Shown: positions 22,686 to 33,905 of the stretch, piece after piece
How the letters are laid out: each line of letters begins with the position of its first letter
Numbering within the stretch: position 1 is the stretch's first letter
Assembly (NCBI GenBank): GCA_015680685.1
Contig: MNCI01036774.1
Span: 494,995-558,994 of the forward strand
Length of the DNA: 64,000 nt
Direction of reading: 5' to 3'
Source: Gnetum montanum
Lineage: Eukaryota; Streptophyta; Gnetopsida; Gnetales; Gnetaceae
Made by a program: the position numbers and the translations under genes
Notes under the pieces: model-generated
What the model was told of the DNA's origin: nothing
Seen by the model: the letters and a program-made list of their open reading frames with translations, nothing else
Databases searched by the model: none

Positions 22686-24386
22686 ATGTCTTCTTCTTCT
22701 TCTCACAAGAGCAATTCACCGCCTAGGGATCATACAAAGAATAGTCAGTAATAAAAAATGCATAACCTAAATCCGCCAGTTCCTCAACAATATAGGGTGG
22801 AATATACTCATCCCGATGAGTATATTCCTAATTTTACTTTTATCGTCCATCAAGATGAATAGATACACTAGAGAGATTTGTAAGGTAACATAGTGTTACC
22901 TCCAAATCAATCAGTCCCCAACATGCTCCTCCATGCTTTGGCACAGATTGGCATGATAGAATTATATGTTGAATACGTTGCAGAAAATTTTGACATGAGG
23001 GATTACCATCCCACAGCTTTACAACATATGAGGGACTCAAGGCAGGAGAGCCAACATACACTATTGAGGGGCAAAGAGGTCCTGCACGTCCGAAGTGAAA
23101 TCAAAGATGGTAAACCACTTATAACGGGTTCTCTATCAAAAGATGTTCCTCCTCCTAATGATAATCAGGAGGTGGGGTATCAGAACCTATGATCAACAAT
23201 ACACAACACTGGTCTCGACCCCCATGAACGCCAATTGTTCGCTGAGGGAACAACAACACATAACAAGGATGGGCACTTTGATCTTCATCACGATCGGGGC
23301 CGAAGCCATTGAAGAGAAGGTAGGAAACATCGTCATGGCAATGGTTGTCCTTCTTCTTCTCCTTCTTCACATCATTCACACTCTCCTTCCACATCTAGGC
23401 ACAGTCATAGAGAGCACAACGGTGAGGATAGAGGTAGCAAAAATGAGAGACCTCGACAAGAGAGTCAAAAGAGAGGACAAGGGCATGAACGAAGGGAAAG
23501 TAGGGAACAACGAAGACATCATAGGCATCATGAAAGAGATGATCATGACGAGCCCCTACTTTCCACCCGAAGTATGATTGATATAACGGAGGTAGTGAGA
23601 ATCCCAACAAGGCATTTAAAAGATAGTCGAATTAAGCGTTTAGACATGAACAACATTCCACAATTTGAAGGGGGATATAATGCTAATCTGCAGCATCATT
23701 TACATGCATTCCACGATGCCTGTGCATTGCAAAACATAGAGAACGAATGGCAGAAACTAAAGCTATTTCCCAAGATACTCATCAAGGAAGGAGAGAGTTG
23801 GTATCAATCCTTAGAACCGAAAACCATTAGGAGGTGGAGTACGATGTTAGAACTCTTCAATGATAAGTATCAAATGTACTCCAGAGTGTCTAATTTGCGT
23901 AAGCAGATCCAAGGATGGAAGCAAGGTAATCATGAACCCTTGGATGCTGCGATGGGCCACTACTATGCATTGTTACATCATTGCCCGGGCCATGGTTACG
24001 CACAACGGAACCAACTTCGCCACATCGTAGATGGGCTAAGGTATGAAACTAGGAGAACCCTTGGGACTTATGCCCAAGGGAGACTATCAGAACTTAGATC
24101 CCATGAGATTCATCGATTGTTGGAGCAAGTAGCCAAAGAAGAAGGGGAGCTACGAAAAAGGAAAAGTGCGGAAGAATATAACCGTGATCCCTCCCTTCAA
24201 AAGAAGGGAGTGATATTTTGTGATGAGGAGGATGAGTCACCACTTGAAGAGTTGGTGAACAGGAAAACCTTGCCAATTCAAAAGCTAACAATAGAAGTAT
24301 CGGCTAAGGTGGACCAATTGTGGGATTCCTTAGACTCTAGACTTGAAATTGTCCTGAAAATCATAGAAGAGTCTAAGGTGGAATGA
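22686..24386 (+). CDS. Element C Gag, nearly intact
   Basis: Structural Gag protein. The ATG at 22686 opens a short Ser-rich leader (MSSSSSHKSN) after a CT-rich untranslated stretch. A conserved N-terminal block (YTHPDEYIPNFT) follows at about 22805, then 22893-23192 is open. A His/Arg/Ser-rich linker runs from about 23220 to 23570 and is probably RNA-binding. 23574-24386 is an uninterrupted 270-residue segment with the gag core (RHLKDSRIKRLDMNNIP, WQKLKLFP, YQMYSRVSNL) and a charged C-terminus. A handful of stops (near 22755, 22860, 22870, 23190 and 23330) break the N-terminal half, mostly of the CAG/CAA/CGA-to-stop type. The core is far better kept than in B. Confidence 0.85.
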
Positions 24387-25260
24387 AGTAGTGACAAGAA
24401 CAAGACAAAGCAAAGAGATTCTAGCCCTGCACATGACAAGGGTAAAGGGAAAATAACTATCTCCGATGAGGTTGTGGATTCAGACACAGACGATGACGAT
24501 GGATGTGAGATCTACCACTATGACCATCCTAAGGGATGTTGTCCAATCATCTCACATCTACAAGAGTCTGGGGTGTATGCACTCAACCCGAGACTCAACA
24601 AATGGTAGACACCCTGTAGGTTACCTTATCCTCAAGGTAACCCAAGGTAGTTCCACCAACCGTTAACGTCCTATCTAAGTGAAACTCCACCACAACCCAT
24701 CAGGCAACATCAGTAGTGGCAGTACCCACAGTTATGGGGGATGCCACCGCCGACACAACAGTACCCTTATCGGCAACCTGATCCTTATGGCTATTATGTG
24801 CAGTAACTAGTTTCTCCAAGTGACTCTATGGGTCACACAACTCCCCAACGTCACTACCAGGTTTCGGAGTACTTCAGAAGGACTCCTTCTCCTCTGGAAG
24901 ACATTCTACATTCATCCCATCCTCCAACTCCGTCCGCACCTCTTCCACCAGTAGTTCCCATAATACCTCCTGCTCCAACAATGCAAGGGGAACTCCCCAC
25001 TCAACCGCAGCAACGTAACACTGTGAGAGCGGTAAATATTCAACCTGTTGTTGGTTCTAAAAATAAAAAAAAGAGAAGATCTTTCTTCAGAACCAAAAGC
25101 CCAAACAAGCTCTCACAACAACAAGCGGTTGAGTCTAGGTACGCTCCTCCAACAAACAAAACTTCGGAGCACCCTTTAGTCCAAAATCAAAGCTTAATGC
25201 ATACGGTTATGTTAACGCATACCGTAACCGACTAGATCAAGGTAGGCCACCTTCCCAGGA
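24387..25260 (+). pseudogene. Element C: degenerate zinc knuckle and Pro/Gln-rich linker
   Basis: In frame after gag lies CEIYHYDHPKGCCP near 24507-24545, which matches the CDICQYGHPKGC knuckle of B with the second Cys changed to Tyr. A Pro/Gln/Tyr-rich linker follows, with an open 135-residue segment at 24828-25235 containing PSAPLPPVVPIIPPAP and a basic KNKKKRRSFFR. Scattered TAG stops occur. It connects Gag to protease. Confidence 0.75.
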
Positions 25261-26036
25261 AACTATCTGACCTTGGGAGTCCCTTAATCTATCTACAAGT
25301 CATCGGGAACAAACCACATAAGGCTCTTCTTGACTTAGGTTCTGGAGTTAATTTAATATCATGAGAAATGTATCAAGCCTAAAACCTGCCCCAACTTAAG
25401 AAGAGCAACATTCAACTGGAGCTGGCAGACCAGTCCATCACCATTCCCTTGGGATTGGCAGAGGACATTGTTACCACTGTGTGTGGTTGGTCCTACCCAG
25501 CCGATTTCCTAGTGATTGAAGTTAACAACAACGAAGGGGACTTCCCAATTATAATGGGAAGGCCATGGCTAAGTACGATAGACACGTACCTAGGAATCCG
25601 CGATCTTTCCTTGGAGATATCTAAGGTAAACATTTATGGAAATATTGAGAAGAAGAGAGTTCCATGCATCGCATACAGTGACTCAAAGGGTGATGACATG
25701 GAAGAATGTTCAGCATCTCTTCCATGTAATCGGTGTGCCCAAGAAACACAAATTCAAAGGTGCCTATATGTAGCAACCACACAAGTAGTGGATACCCCAT
25801 TGTTGATAGCTACTAGAAAGAGCAACCCAATATGCATGGAACGAACTAAGGAAACAACTCATGCTAACAACGAAGGCATAGACACATTGGAATATGAGCA
25901 TCGCCAACTTCCACCCCTTAATCTAAGAACATCAGTGGGGAGAAGTTGGGCACTTCTAAGAAATTCAAATAGACATTCATTATTTTGGATCTCTCCCTTG
26001 CAATTCAGTCATGGGGGAGATGGCCACCTATGCTAA
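25261..26036 (+). CDS. Element C aspartic protease and joined pol end
   Basis: Retropepsin cuts the polyprotein. The active site is LLDLGSGVNLIS, with Asp at 25332-25334, in the D-L-G form common in plant gypsy elements. One stop (TGA) follows near 25361 and another near 25379. From 25449 the frame is open for 195 residues and holds YPADFLVIEVN and the C-terminal FPIIMGRPWL flap-end motif. After about residue 155 of that segment it jumps straight into sequence that in B lies at the end of integrase (FSHGGDGHLC). The segment is thus a protease fused by deletion to the pol tail. Confidence 0.85.
26000..26018 (+). promoter_or_regulatory. Internal polypurine-like motif of element C
   Basis: TCAGTCATGGGGGAGATGG is very like the tract before the 3' LTR. 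The equivalent point of B (near 11003-11022) has TCAGTCGTGGGGAAGATGG. Possibly a second priming site for plus-strand synthesis, as known from other retroelements. Confidence 0.45.
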
Positions 26037-26039
26037 TCA

Positions 26040-27600
26040 TTTGGGGGCCCTTAGTTCTTTTTGGTTTTTTTTTTACACGTTTTTGTCTTACACATTTTTT
26101 TTTACAAATTTTTTTAACTTTTCTAGTTTTTGTTTTACACATTTCTTTAAATTTTCTTGTTTTTGTTTTTCAACATCGTTATACTTTTTCATTTTTTTGT
26201 GCGTGTGTGATCCACCTTGTAAGTTTGTCACCCAATAAGTGTTCTTCATGATGGTATGAACTATTTTCATGTTGATTACTAATGTTGGTTTTTACCTTTA
26301 AGTCATGATGTTGATACAAAGGTATGTTTCTTTTGATATGGCAGGTAATGAGTTCACTTCATCCACCCATCCACAAGTTTCTATGGTCTCTCTTGGCTTG
26401 AAAATGTATAGTCTCTTTCTAAATAAGAACTTTAACGAATCGGTGACTGGGAATTTCTCAAACTAAGGAAGGACTCAAGGATTGAAAAGGGTGTGACTTC
26501 AAGGGAACTTGATGCATTTTTGTTGGTCGTTCTCTTGGGTGCTTGGATGTTTTCTTCTTGATTTTTCTTGCCGCTTTGACGTTACCTAATTATTGGGAAG
26601 CTGAGCAAATAAAAATAATAAGTCTTTGCATGGTGTGGTTCTCACACATAAAAACACAAAACAAAAAAAAAGGTGAGAATTTAAAGCACACCCCTTAGAC
26701 AAAATAATTCCTTGGGCTACAAGCACTAGTTATGGAACTCAAAATAAAAATGTTCCCTCTAACTAAGGTCCTTCTCGCTTCCCATTCTCTTCTCCTTTTT
26801 TCATCGGAATGGTGGTGGCTCTTTGGAGAGGTGTTCTTGTTATTCAAGGGGATGGATTAGTTGAATGCATTGATGTGAAGTCATTGGATGTGGTTGGTTT
26901 GAGGCCAGACTTGGAATGGGATTTGCTAAGTCACATTAATCATAAACTACACAAAGGGCTGTACACCACCCTGTTCTTGGGACTCCATTCCATTCTCTTT
27001 TCTCCATCCTTCTCTCCATTATTCACCTCATTGTTAGTTGTATCATTAGTATACATTTTGGTTGACGCATTATTTTATTTTTGGTAAATTCTTGTGGTTA
27101 AGACTTTAACTCTTGTTCCAAATGACATTCCCAGCACCTACGGACTCTTTGAATGTTGAGTTGTCAGGGCATTAATGGCATGAGCCTACTTTGGGGAGGA
27201 CCCACTGACATTCCTATTTGGTGCACCAGTTAATTTCTTTCCCCTAACTTTTTGTAATTAATTTTATTTTGTTCATTTCCATCTTGACATCTATTTCATC
27301 AATGCTATAGTTGTCTCTTTCTCTCTATCTTTCTTACTCATTTTCTTTCTCCATTCTAACACTACTGGAGGTTCACGATTAGTCATGGGGGTACGGGGCT
27401 CGATTTTTTCAATTTTCTCCTAGCCCCAATTTTTTCAATTTTTTCCTAACCCCTACACCTTCGGTAGTCATCATTAATACATCTCCAGATCTGCAATCAG
27501 CCATACCACAACATAGCCAATGGACTTACACCAAAGCAAGGTATTAATTACATGATGATTCATTTACCCTTGCTAATATAAGATTGTGTTGTGTGTGTAG
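26040..27600 (+). other. Element C non-coding spacer
   Basis: T-rich at 26040-26200. Blocks at 26360-26400, 26470-26520 and 26625-26650 align with the spacer of B. Open stretches such as 26809-27087 are not supported as genes. A further AGTCATGGGGGTA motif lies at 27381-27393, followed by two similar T-rich blocks (27400-27450). Confidence 0.6.
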
Positions 27601-27789
27601 ATGGCAATTATACAACAACGGACCAGATTTGGAAGGAACACTTGGAATGGAGCAGTGCTGAAGCAGCTATGCAAGGAGCAAGACCGGTGGTGCGTTTACG
27701 GATGGACAATGAAAGGCGTAATCTTGGCTTTGGTAGCAGCAACACTTCTTTCTCTCTCTCTTTCTCTTAAGCTACCAAATGAGGCCTAA
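27601..27789 (+). pseudogene. Small leftover ORF in element C
   Basis: A 62-codon open frame beginning ATGGCAATT at the point where the large extra ORF of B begins. Sequence after it aligns with the end of that ORF region in B (about 15990-16030). It is probably the junction left by deletion of the extra ORF rather than a gene. A CT microsatellite is at 27748-27770. Confidence 0.4.
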
Positions 27790-27950
27790 TGTCAATGTAA
27801 TAAGGTGTTCACCCTTGTTGTCATGAACACTAGTTTTGTTGTGTCTTGTAATGATGATCCATTCACATGTCATCCCATTAGATCCATTTGAGTCAATAAT
27901 CCCATACCTTCCCGATATTATTGTAAGGAACTTGAGGATGAGTTTTCATT

Positions 27951-27964
27951 TAGTCATGGGGGTA
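27951..27964 (+). promoter_or_regulatory. Polypurine tract of element C
   Basis: TAGTCATGGGGGTA lies directly before the 3' LTR, identical in the core to the tract of B. Confidence 0.75.
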
Positions 27965-28799
27965 TGATGGGACATGATATCACATGGGCCATGATTACAC
28001 GATATCGCGGCCATTGCGATATCGCATCCCTCACGATATCGTGTACGCGATATCGCGGTGCGCCATCATATCTATAAATAAGAGGCAACCCTCCCTTGTT
28101 TCCTAATCTAGGCCTAGACCATAGCGAAACTCTGGTAGTTTTTCCATTCCAAAGATAGATTAATTTCCATGTGCCCGTTGTAGGAGTCCTAAAGTGAACG
28201 GATCTTTATTCGAGCAGACATTGAACCTGAACACAAGTTTGTGTACGGCAATAAAGATGAGCTTCTTAGATAAACCTTGCAGTGCATGGAATAGGCTAAT
28301 TAGGATTTTAATTACTGTTATTTATTATCTGTTATTTAATCATTTTATTAGTTATTAATTCTCTCTCAACCCTTCTCTCCTAGTTAAGTGCCTCAGTACG
28401 ACTGCTTCGAGCACATGCGTTACGTGTGGTGATCCCAACAACGATTAGCGTTTAGTAACTACGATTGCATTGGTTCAGGGTGTGTACGGTAAGTGGGAAC
28501 AGATGCTGATGCTAGGTAATTTAGACTTAGTTAGTTAATTATAATTAGTTAGTTAATCTCTTTAACCCTTCAACTCAATGGCATAGGAGATAAAACACAA
28601 AAAGATATAAAAATCATATACCTCGGACTTACTTAATCATACACCGTGACAAATACAAGTAAGTTTGGGAAGACAACGAATAATTAACCTTAAGTCTTCC
28701 ATGAGGCATGGAGGCACTTAGTCTGTGAAGTTCGACCGGATTGCACATGTTACGCTCGTATTCGTATGGTTGAGTGTAGGGGTACCTCGTCACTCATCA
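27965..28799 (+). repeat. 3' LTR of element C
   Basis: Begins TGATGGGACATG and ends CACTCATCA. U3 (27965-28075) has four CGATATCG palindromes at 28000, 28017, 28034 and 28048. The TATA box TATAAATA is at 28073-28080 and AATAAA at 28250-28255. Downstream it abuts copia D with a single base between. Confidence 0.95.
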
Positions 28800-28800
28800 A

Positions 28801-29777
28801 TGACCCATATACTTTTCTATAAATATAAAGGTCATATGATGCTATAATACCTTGTGAGTTTTGTAATGAATATTTTGCACAAATATTTTATTGTCATCTA
28901 CTCATCTTTCTTCAAATTCTTACATCTGTGTAATTCTTACTTTATTTAATTTTCTGTAATTCTCATCAATATATCCATTAACCATTAGCTCTCTTCTATA
29001 ATTACAAGCAATACTCAAGATTCTCAATTATTATTTCTATAGATAAACTATCATCTATAATTTTCTATGTCAAAATTAGCATCAATCAGTTTTGATTATT
29101 CATCCTTGAAAGTTCAACAGTTTTATGATTCTCATTGTCATTATTTTCATAAAAATCTATATAACAAGACTTGTATCATCATCTCAAATAGATCAACAAT
29201 TCAGTTTTCATCAAGATTTCACTTGGAAATTCCTCAAATTTGAGTTTTTTTACTTTGTCACAACCTAACCAAAATTCATGGTATCCTTAGATTCTAAACC
29301 ATGACTCAAGGTTAGCTTGTGGTATCCCTATAAATTCACCATAAGGTAACCACCACTCATGGTTATTGAAATTACAATAAACAATCAACAATAACTCAAC
29401 CATGACTCATAATGACATATCATAACTCATGGTATCTGAAGAAAAATAAGGCAAATTAACCACAACTAGTTGGAGCATTGTGGTTTGTATGAGAAAGATT
29501 TAGAAACCTAATTTTCTAGGTTTTTTTAGACCATGACTTATGATATCCTTGTGGTATTCTCAGTTTTTATTATTTTTCTATTTTCAAATACCATGACTTA
29601 TGGTCAACTTGTGGTACTCTCACCATGACTTGTGTTATAATACCATGACCTATAATATTCTTAGAAATTAATACCATGACTCATGGTCAACTTTTGATAT
29701 TTCAAAATTCCAAAATTTCTTCATATTTAAAGCTAAACTTAAAATATTATTAACCTCAAGTTACACCTTCATCATCA
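28801..29777 (+). repeat. 5' LTR of copia D (probably truncated)
   Basis: Matches 35438-36412. The TATA-like CTATAAATATA lies only 17 bases after the left edge, too close to a real LTR start, so U3 is probably missing. 29290-29690 carries about eight copies of a CCATGACTYAT motif, one of them the perfect palindrome ACCATGACTCATGGT at 29672-29686. It ends CATCATCA. Confidence 0.85.
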
Positions 29778-29782
29778 AAAGG

Positions 29783-29798
29783 TGGTATCAGAGCTTGG
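29783..29798 (+). promoter_or_regulatory. Primer-binding site of copia D (tRNA-iMet)
   Basis: TGGTATCAGAGCTTGG is the canonical plant copia primer site, five bases after the LTR end. Initiator Met-tRNA primes minus-strand synthesis. Confidence 0.92.
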
Positions 29799-29814
29799 AT
29801 GATTTAGTTTACCA

Positions 29815-30800
29815 TGAATGCAAAAGATATTCCAAAATGTTCAATGATATTCAGTGAGTCTCAAGATTTTAATTTGTGGGTCATACTTATGCAATGACTC
29901 CTCAAACATAATGACTACCCTAATATTATTTAGATGGTTTTGAATTTATTCATGATATTGAAATAATGACAAGAACACAAATGAGAGAATATGAAAATAA
30001 AAAGAAGAAAAATAATCTAGCCACCACTATGCTAATTACAAGTGTATCAAATGTTATCTCCTTAAGACTCATTCTTTATCAAACAACCAAAAAAATGGAA
30101 TATTCTTCAACTAGAATACAAGGGAAACCTAGAAAATAGGCAATTACAAGAATTAATGTTCAAACAATAGTTTGATTTCCTAGAAATCAAGGTTGATGAA
30201 GACATTGAATAATTTTTACCATAATGCATGTGAGTCTTAGATGAATAGATGAATATGAATATGGCTACACTAAGATAAAATTTCCAAAAAATAATTCAAG
30301 TCACTTATGTAGATTCAAGATTTGAAAACACAATGAAAAACATCATTCTCTTAAAGGATTCAAATATGCTAAGTGTTAATGAATTGGTGGCCCAAATAAG
30401 AATTCTTTAATCCATGAAAGCAGGAAGAAATAATACAATAAATGATCAAGCATGTGTACCCAATCAAAGAGGAAGAGGAGAAAGAATTAGATATAGAAAT
30501 ATATCTTATCGATTAAATTTTAAGAATCAAAATAACCAAACCAACAAAGGCAAATCAAAAGATCTTGTAACATAGAAAATTATAGAGCCATTAAAAGAAT
30601 ACGTAAGAGGAGGATGAAATAACACTCAAAGAAAGAACTCAAACAATTTCTCTATTACTTTTTGCAAATTATATAAAAGAAAAGGACAAGCTTTTAATGT
30701 ATGCTAGGCAAGAATAGGTTTTGAATCACTTCAACTGAAGCAAAACCAAGCAGAGGAGTCCAACACAATTGAATAAGAATTTGATCAAGGTAATTACACA
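29815..30800 (+). pseudogene. Copia D gag remnant
   Basis: A start codon near 29815 opens MNAKDIPKCSMIF, followed by a F-N-L-W-type stretch typical of the copia gag start, then many stops and shifts. A degenerate zinc knuckle near 30661-30703 reads CKLYKRKGQAFNVC, where the usual C-x2-C-x4-H-x4-C has Tyr and Gln in place of the second Cys and the His. No functional protein is possible. Confidence 0.7.
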
Positions 30801-30829
30801 ACTTTTAATATAATCATATAAATTAAGGA

Positions 30830-31330
30830 AAATTATTTAATAGTAGATAGTGGTTGTTCAAATCATATGACACTCCTTAAATCAAGTCTTCTAAATTACA
30901 AGCCCAATAATAGTCTTGGAAATATTAAAGCTGGAAATGACAACTTTCTCACTATTAAAGGAATAAGAGATTATATAATCAAACTTTCCAACAATAATGT
31001 CATCACTATTGATCAAGTGTTTTATATTCCAAACATCTCTTATCCACTTCTTTTAGTAGGACAAATGGCTAGAAGAGCTATACATGTAAAATTTAAGCAT
31101 GACCTATGCAACATAACAACACCAAATGAGAAATAATTCATTAGAATAAAATCTTATAATAATAGAATATATCTCTTAAGTTGTAATTGCTTTGATTTGA
31201 AGGGAAATCCTACCTTCATCAATTTCCAAAATACTAACAATACTATCATAAATGTCTTAAGATCTAAAGAAAGTTTGGTTGCTAGTGAAAATCAAAAGAA
31301 GTAATTTAGAAGTAATGTGTCTCAAACCAC
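30830..31330 (+). pseudogene. Copia D protease remnant
   Basis: LIVDSGCSNHMT at about 30840-30875 is the copia aspartic-protease active site (D-S-G). The open frame runs to 31135 with VFYIPNISYPLLLVGQ, the usual protease C-terminal region. This part is intact for about 100 codons before a TAA. Confidence 0.88.
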
Positions 31331-31374
31331 TTCAAAATATCAAATTGAATTCATTCAAGATGAAGATCAAGCCA

Positions 31375-32130
31375 ATATTTGACATAGAAGATTAGGCCAT
31401 GCCTCCTACTTCCATGTAGAGAAAATGGCAAGACTAAATAAAGTAAAAGATTTGAAGATCAAGAAGATTCCCAATGATAAATGTGAAACTTGTATCCAAG
31501 GAAAAAAAACCAATTCACCTCATATTATTCAAAAGAAAAGAACAAACAAGCCTCTAGAGCTTCTCCATGTAAACATTGTTGGAGCTATGCCTACTACATC
31601 AATTGGAGGTGCAAATTACTTTTTTGTAATTGTTGATGATCACACTAGATACACCTAGATCTATAATCTAAAGACCAAGGATGAAGCTTTTAGAAAATTT
31701 AAAAATTTCTATAATCTAATGCAAAATAAAATCGAAGTATCAATAAAAGGAATCATAATAAATTAGGAAGGAGAATTTATAAAAAAACATTTTAAAAATC
31801 TATGTAACAAAAAAATTATTTTCCATCAAACCACATGTGGATATAGTTCTCAATTAAATGATATAACCAAAAGGAAAAATAAAACTCTTCAAACATGAAA
31901 AGATGTCTTATCAAGAATGTAAACCTAATAAATAGATACTAGAGTGTGGTTGTAACTATGGTAACATATATGATTAATAGGACATCAGCAACAACAACAA
32001 AGAAGAGTACCTATAGGAACTTATCTATAATAAAATACCAAACATGTCTTACAAGAAAACCCTTTAATATCACTATTATATGAAGACTCTTAAACAATTT
32101 ATTCACAATTTTGATGATAGGAGAGAAATG
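31375..32130 (+). pseudogene. Copia D integrase remnant
   Basis: The zinc-binding region is HRRLGHAS (31382-31405), then CETCIQGK (31485-31508). The first catalytic motif reads LLHVNIVG (31560-31583), with Asp changed to Asn. A VIVDDHTRYT motif follows at 31628-31658. The second catalytic region near 31750-31780 has a stop (IIN, then TAG). The Glu motif (KRKNKTLQ) near 31868-31893 has Lys in place of the Glu. The enzyme is dead. Confidence 0.85.
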
Positions 32131-32299
32131 CATCTTTCTTGGCTATACCTTAAAAACAAGTGGATACACATGCTATGATCCCATTGAATACAAATTATAC
32201 TCCTCAAGAGATGTGCTATTTCTAGAAGACAAATTTGAAATCACTAATTCTCAACAATTCCATTAAAAAATAGAATATCAAATTAATCCAAAATCAAAC

Positions 32300-33200
32300 A
32301 TTTAAAGAGATCATTCTCAAAGAAAAACGTTGGATACTAATTTTGAGAGAAGATTCATAAGATCCAATGCCATCACAAACTTAGCTTGTTCAACTCTCAC
32401 TCAAGAACCTTCAAATGTTATAGAATCTCTGAAATCTAAAGTGTGGAAACAAGGTATGGACAAAGAATATGAGGCAATTATAAAGAACAACACATGGAAA
32501 CTTGTTGACAAACCAAAAGATATGAACATCATTAATTGCAAATGGCTTTACAAAACCAAATTCAATGATAAAGGAGAAGTCATCAATCACAATGCTAGAC
32601 TTTTTGCTAGAGGCTTTAATCAAAAGAAATCCATTAACTATGAAGAAATTTTTGTTCCAATAGCTAGGTTCAAAACAATCAAGCTCAACAATCAAGGTCA
32701 TCCTTTCCCTTATTGCTTATCATAATTTAAAACTCCATCAAATGGTTGTTAACTCAACATTTCTAAATGAACACATCAATGAAGAAGACTACTTTTAACA
32801 GCCTATAAAAGGTATGGAAGACAAAGTTTGAAAACTAAAAAAGGCTCTATATCCTAAATCATAAATCCTAGAAATTTCTAAACCCTAAAAACCCTACACC
32901 CCATGTACCTAGATCATGGTTTCATGAGATTAATGACTTGCTCATCAAGAAAAAAATACTTCTCACTATGTTTGAACCAACTATGTGTTACAACCATGAT
33001 GAAAATAATTTTATAATCATATATCTATATGTGAACGATCTAGTCTTTACCATCTCAAGTGAAAATCTCCTAAAAGTGTTCAAATCTAATATGAAAAATG
33101 AATTTGAAATGAAAGATCTAGAAGAATTAAAATACTTCTTAGGCATTTAAGTTAAACAAAATAAGAAGGAAATCAAAATTCATCAAATAAAATTTGTAAG
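32300..33200 (+). pseudogene. Copia D reverse transcriptase remnant
   Basis: 32330-32725 is open for 131 codons. It contains the RVT_2 N-terminal features KVWKQGMDKEYEAI, NCKWLYKTKFNDKG and ARLFARGFNQKK. A second open part at 32938-33150 holds the catalytic box, which reads YVND (YLYVNDLVF, about 33030-33056) instead of YVDD, so a catalytic Asp is lost. It ends with LEELKYFLGI. The part between the two has stops and a frameshift. Confidence 0.9.
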
Positions 33201-33419
33201 ATCCATTTTAGAGAATTACAATATTATTAGAGAAAAGCCAACAAATTCTCCCTTACTTTACAACATCAAACTAGAAACAAGGCCCATAAACCTCTTATTG
33301 AGGTAATCATGCATAAAGGAATAATAGAATCTCTAATATTCCTATGCCACACAAGACATGATTTGGATTCTTCTACCTCCCTTTCCTCACATGCAAGAAT
33401 CAAGAGAATCTCATCTTAA

Positions 33420-33905
33420 AACTCTCATTCATGTGTTGAGGTATGTAAGAGAAACTGAAAATCATTGAGTAAGCTACACTAAAGAAGATGGAAAATTCTA
33501 TGCATACTCTGATGCTAATTAAGAAGGTGATATCAACTTTAAAAGAAATAATCTTTCATAAAAGTAATGAATTTTTTATGGAAATTTTAAAAAAAAATTC
33601 TATTAATCTAGCAACATGTAAGGCAAAATTCATCACGATGGCTAAATTCATTCAACATATCCTATGGCTTAGAAAGATCATGATACAACTTGGATTTCAT
33701 GTGGACTTTCCTATCAAACTCTTATGTAACAATATATTTGCTATACAACCCTCCAATGAACATGTTCTACATACAAAAATCCAAACATATTAACATAAAA
33801 TACTATTTCATAAAGTAAGAAGTAAATAAATCAAATATTAAACCAATTCATGTTGATATGAACAATCAAGTAACAGATCCTCTAACGAACTAACTTTTGG
33901 CTTAC
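33420..33905 (+). pseudogene. Copia D RNase H remnant
   Basis: The link to RNase H is near 33430-33450 (VLRYV). The C-terminal region at 33580-33790 contains INLATCKAKFITMAKF (normally S-T-x-E-A-E-Y-x-A; the Glu is Lys here), WLRKIM and LLCNNIFAI, matching the copia D/N-N-x-x-A-I motif. The tail to about 33905 includes HVDMNNQVTDPLT. Several stops are present. Confidence 0.85.

Larger units (their letters stand above)
21903..28799 (+). mobile_element. Ty3/gypsy element C, gag-protease only, lacking most of pol
   Basis: A close relative of element B. The 5' LTR is truncated (21903-22543) and the 3' LTR is complete (27965-28799). The shared LTR part is about 96 percent alike by eye, so C is much younger than B. 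Gag is well kept and protease is present. The sequence then jumps from the protease-RT linker (about 25910) to the end of pol (about 25965), missing the equivalent of B 8045-10960. The extra ORF of B is missing too. It is therefore a non-autonomous derivative that could only move with enzymes from a partner. Confidence 0.92.

Noticed and set aside
23155-23394. Minus-strand ORFs opposite element C gag (23155-23394 and 23395-23610)
   Set aside because: Antisense shadows of the His/Arg/Ser-rich Gag linker.
25985-26251. Plus-strand ORFs of 88 and 75 codons at the end of element C pol
   Set aside because: They run from the pol tail into T-rich non-coding spacer; the Phe-rich tail is a composition artefact.
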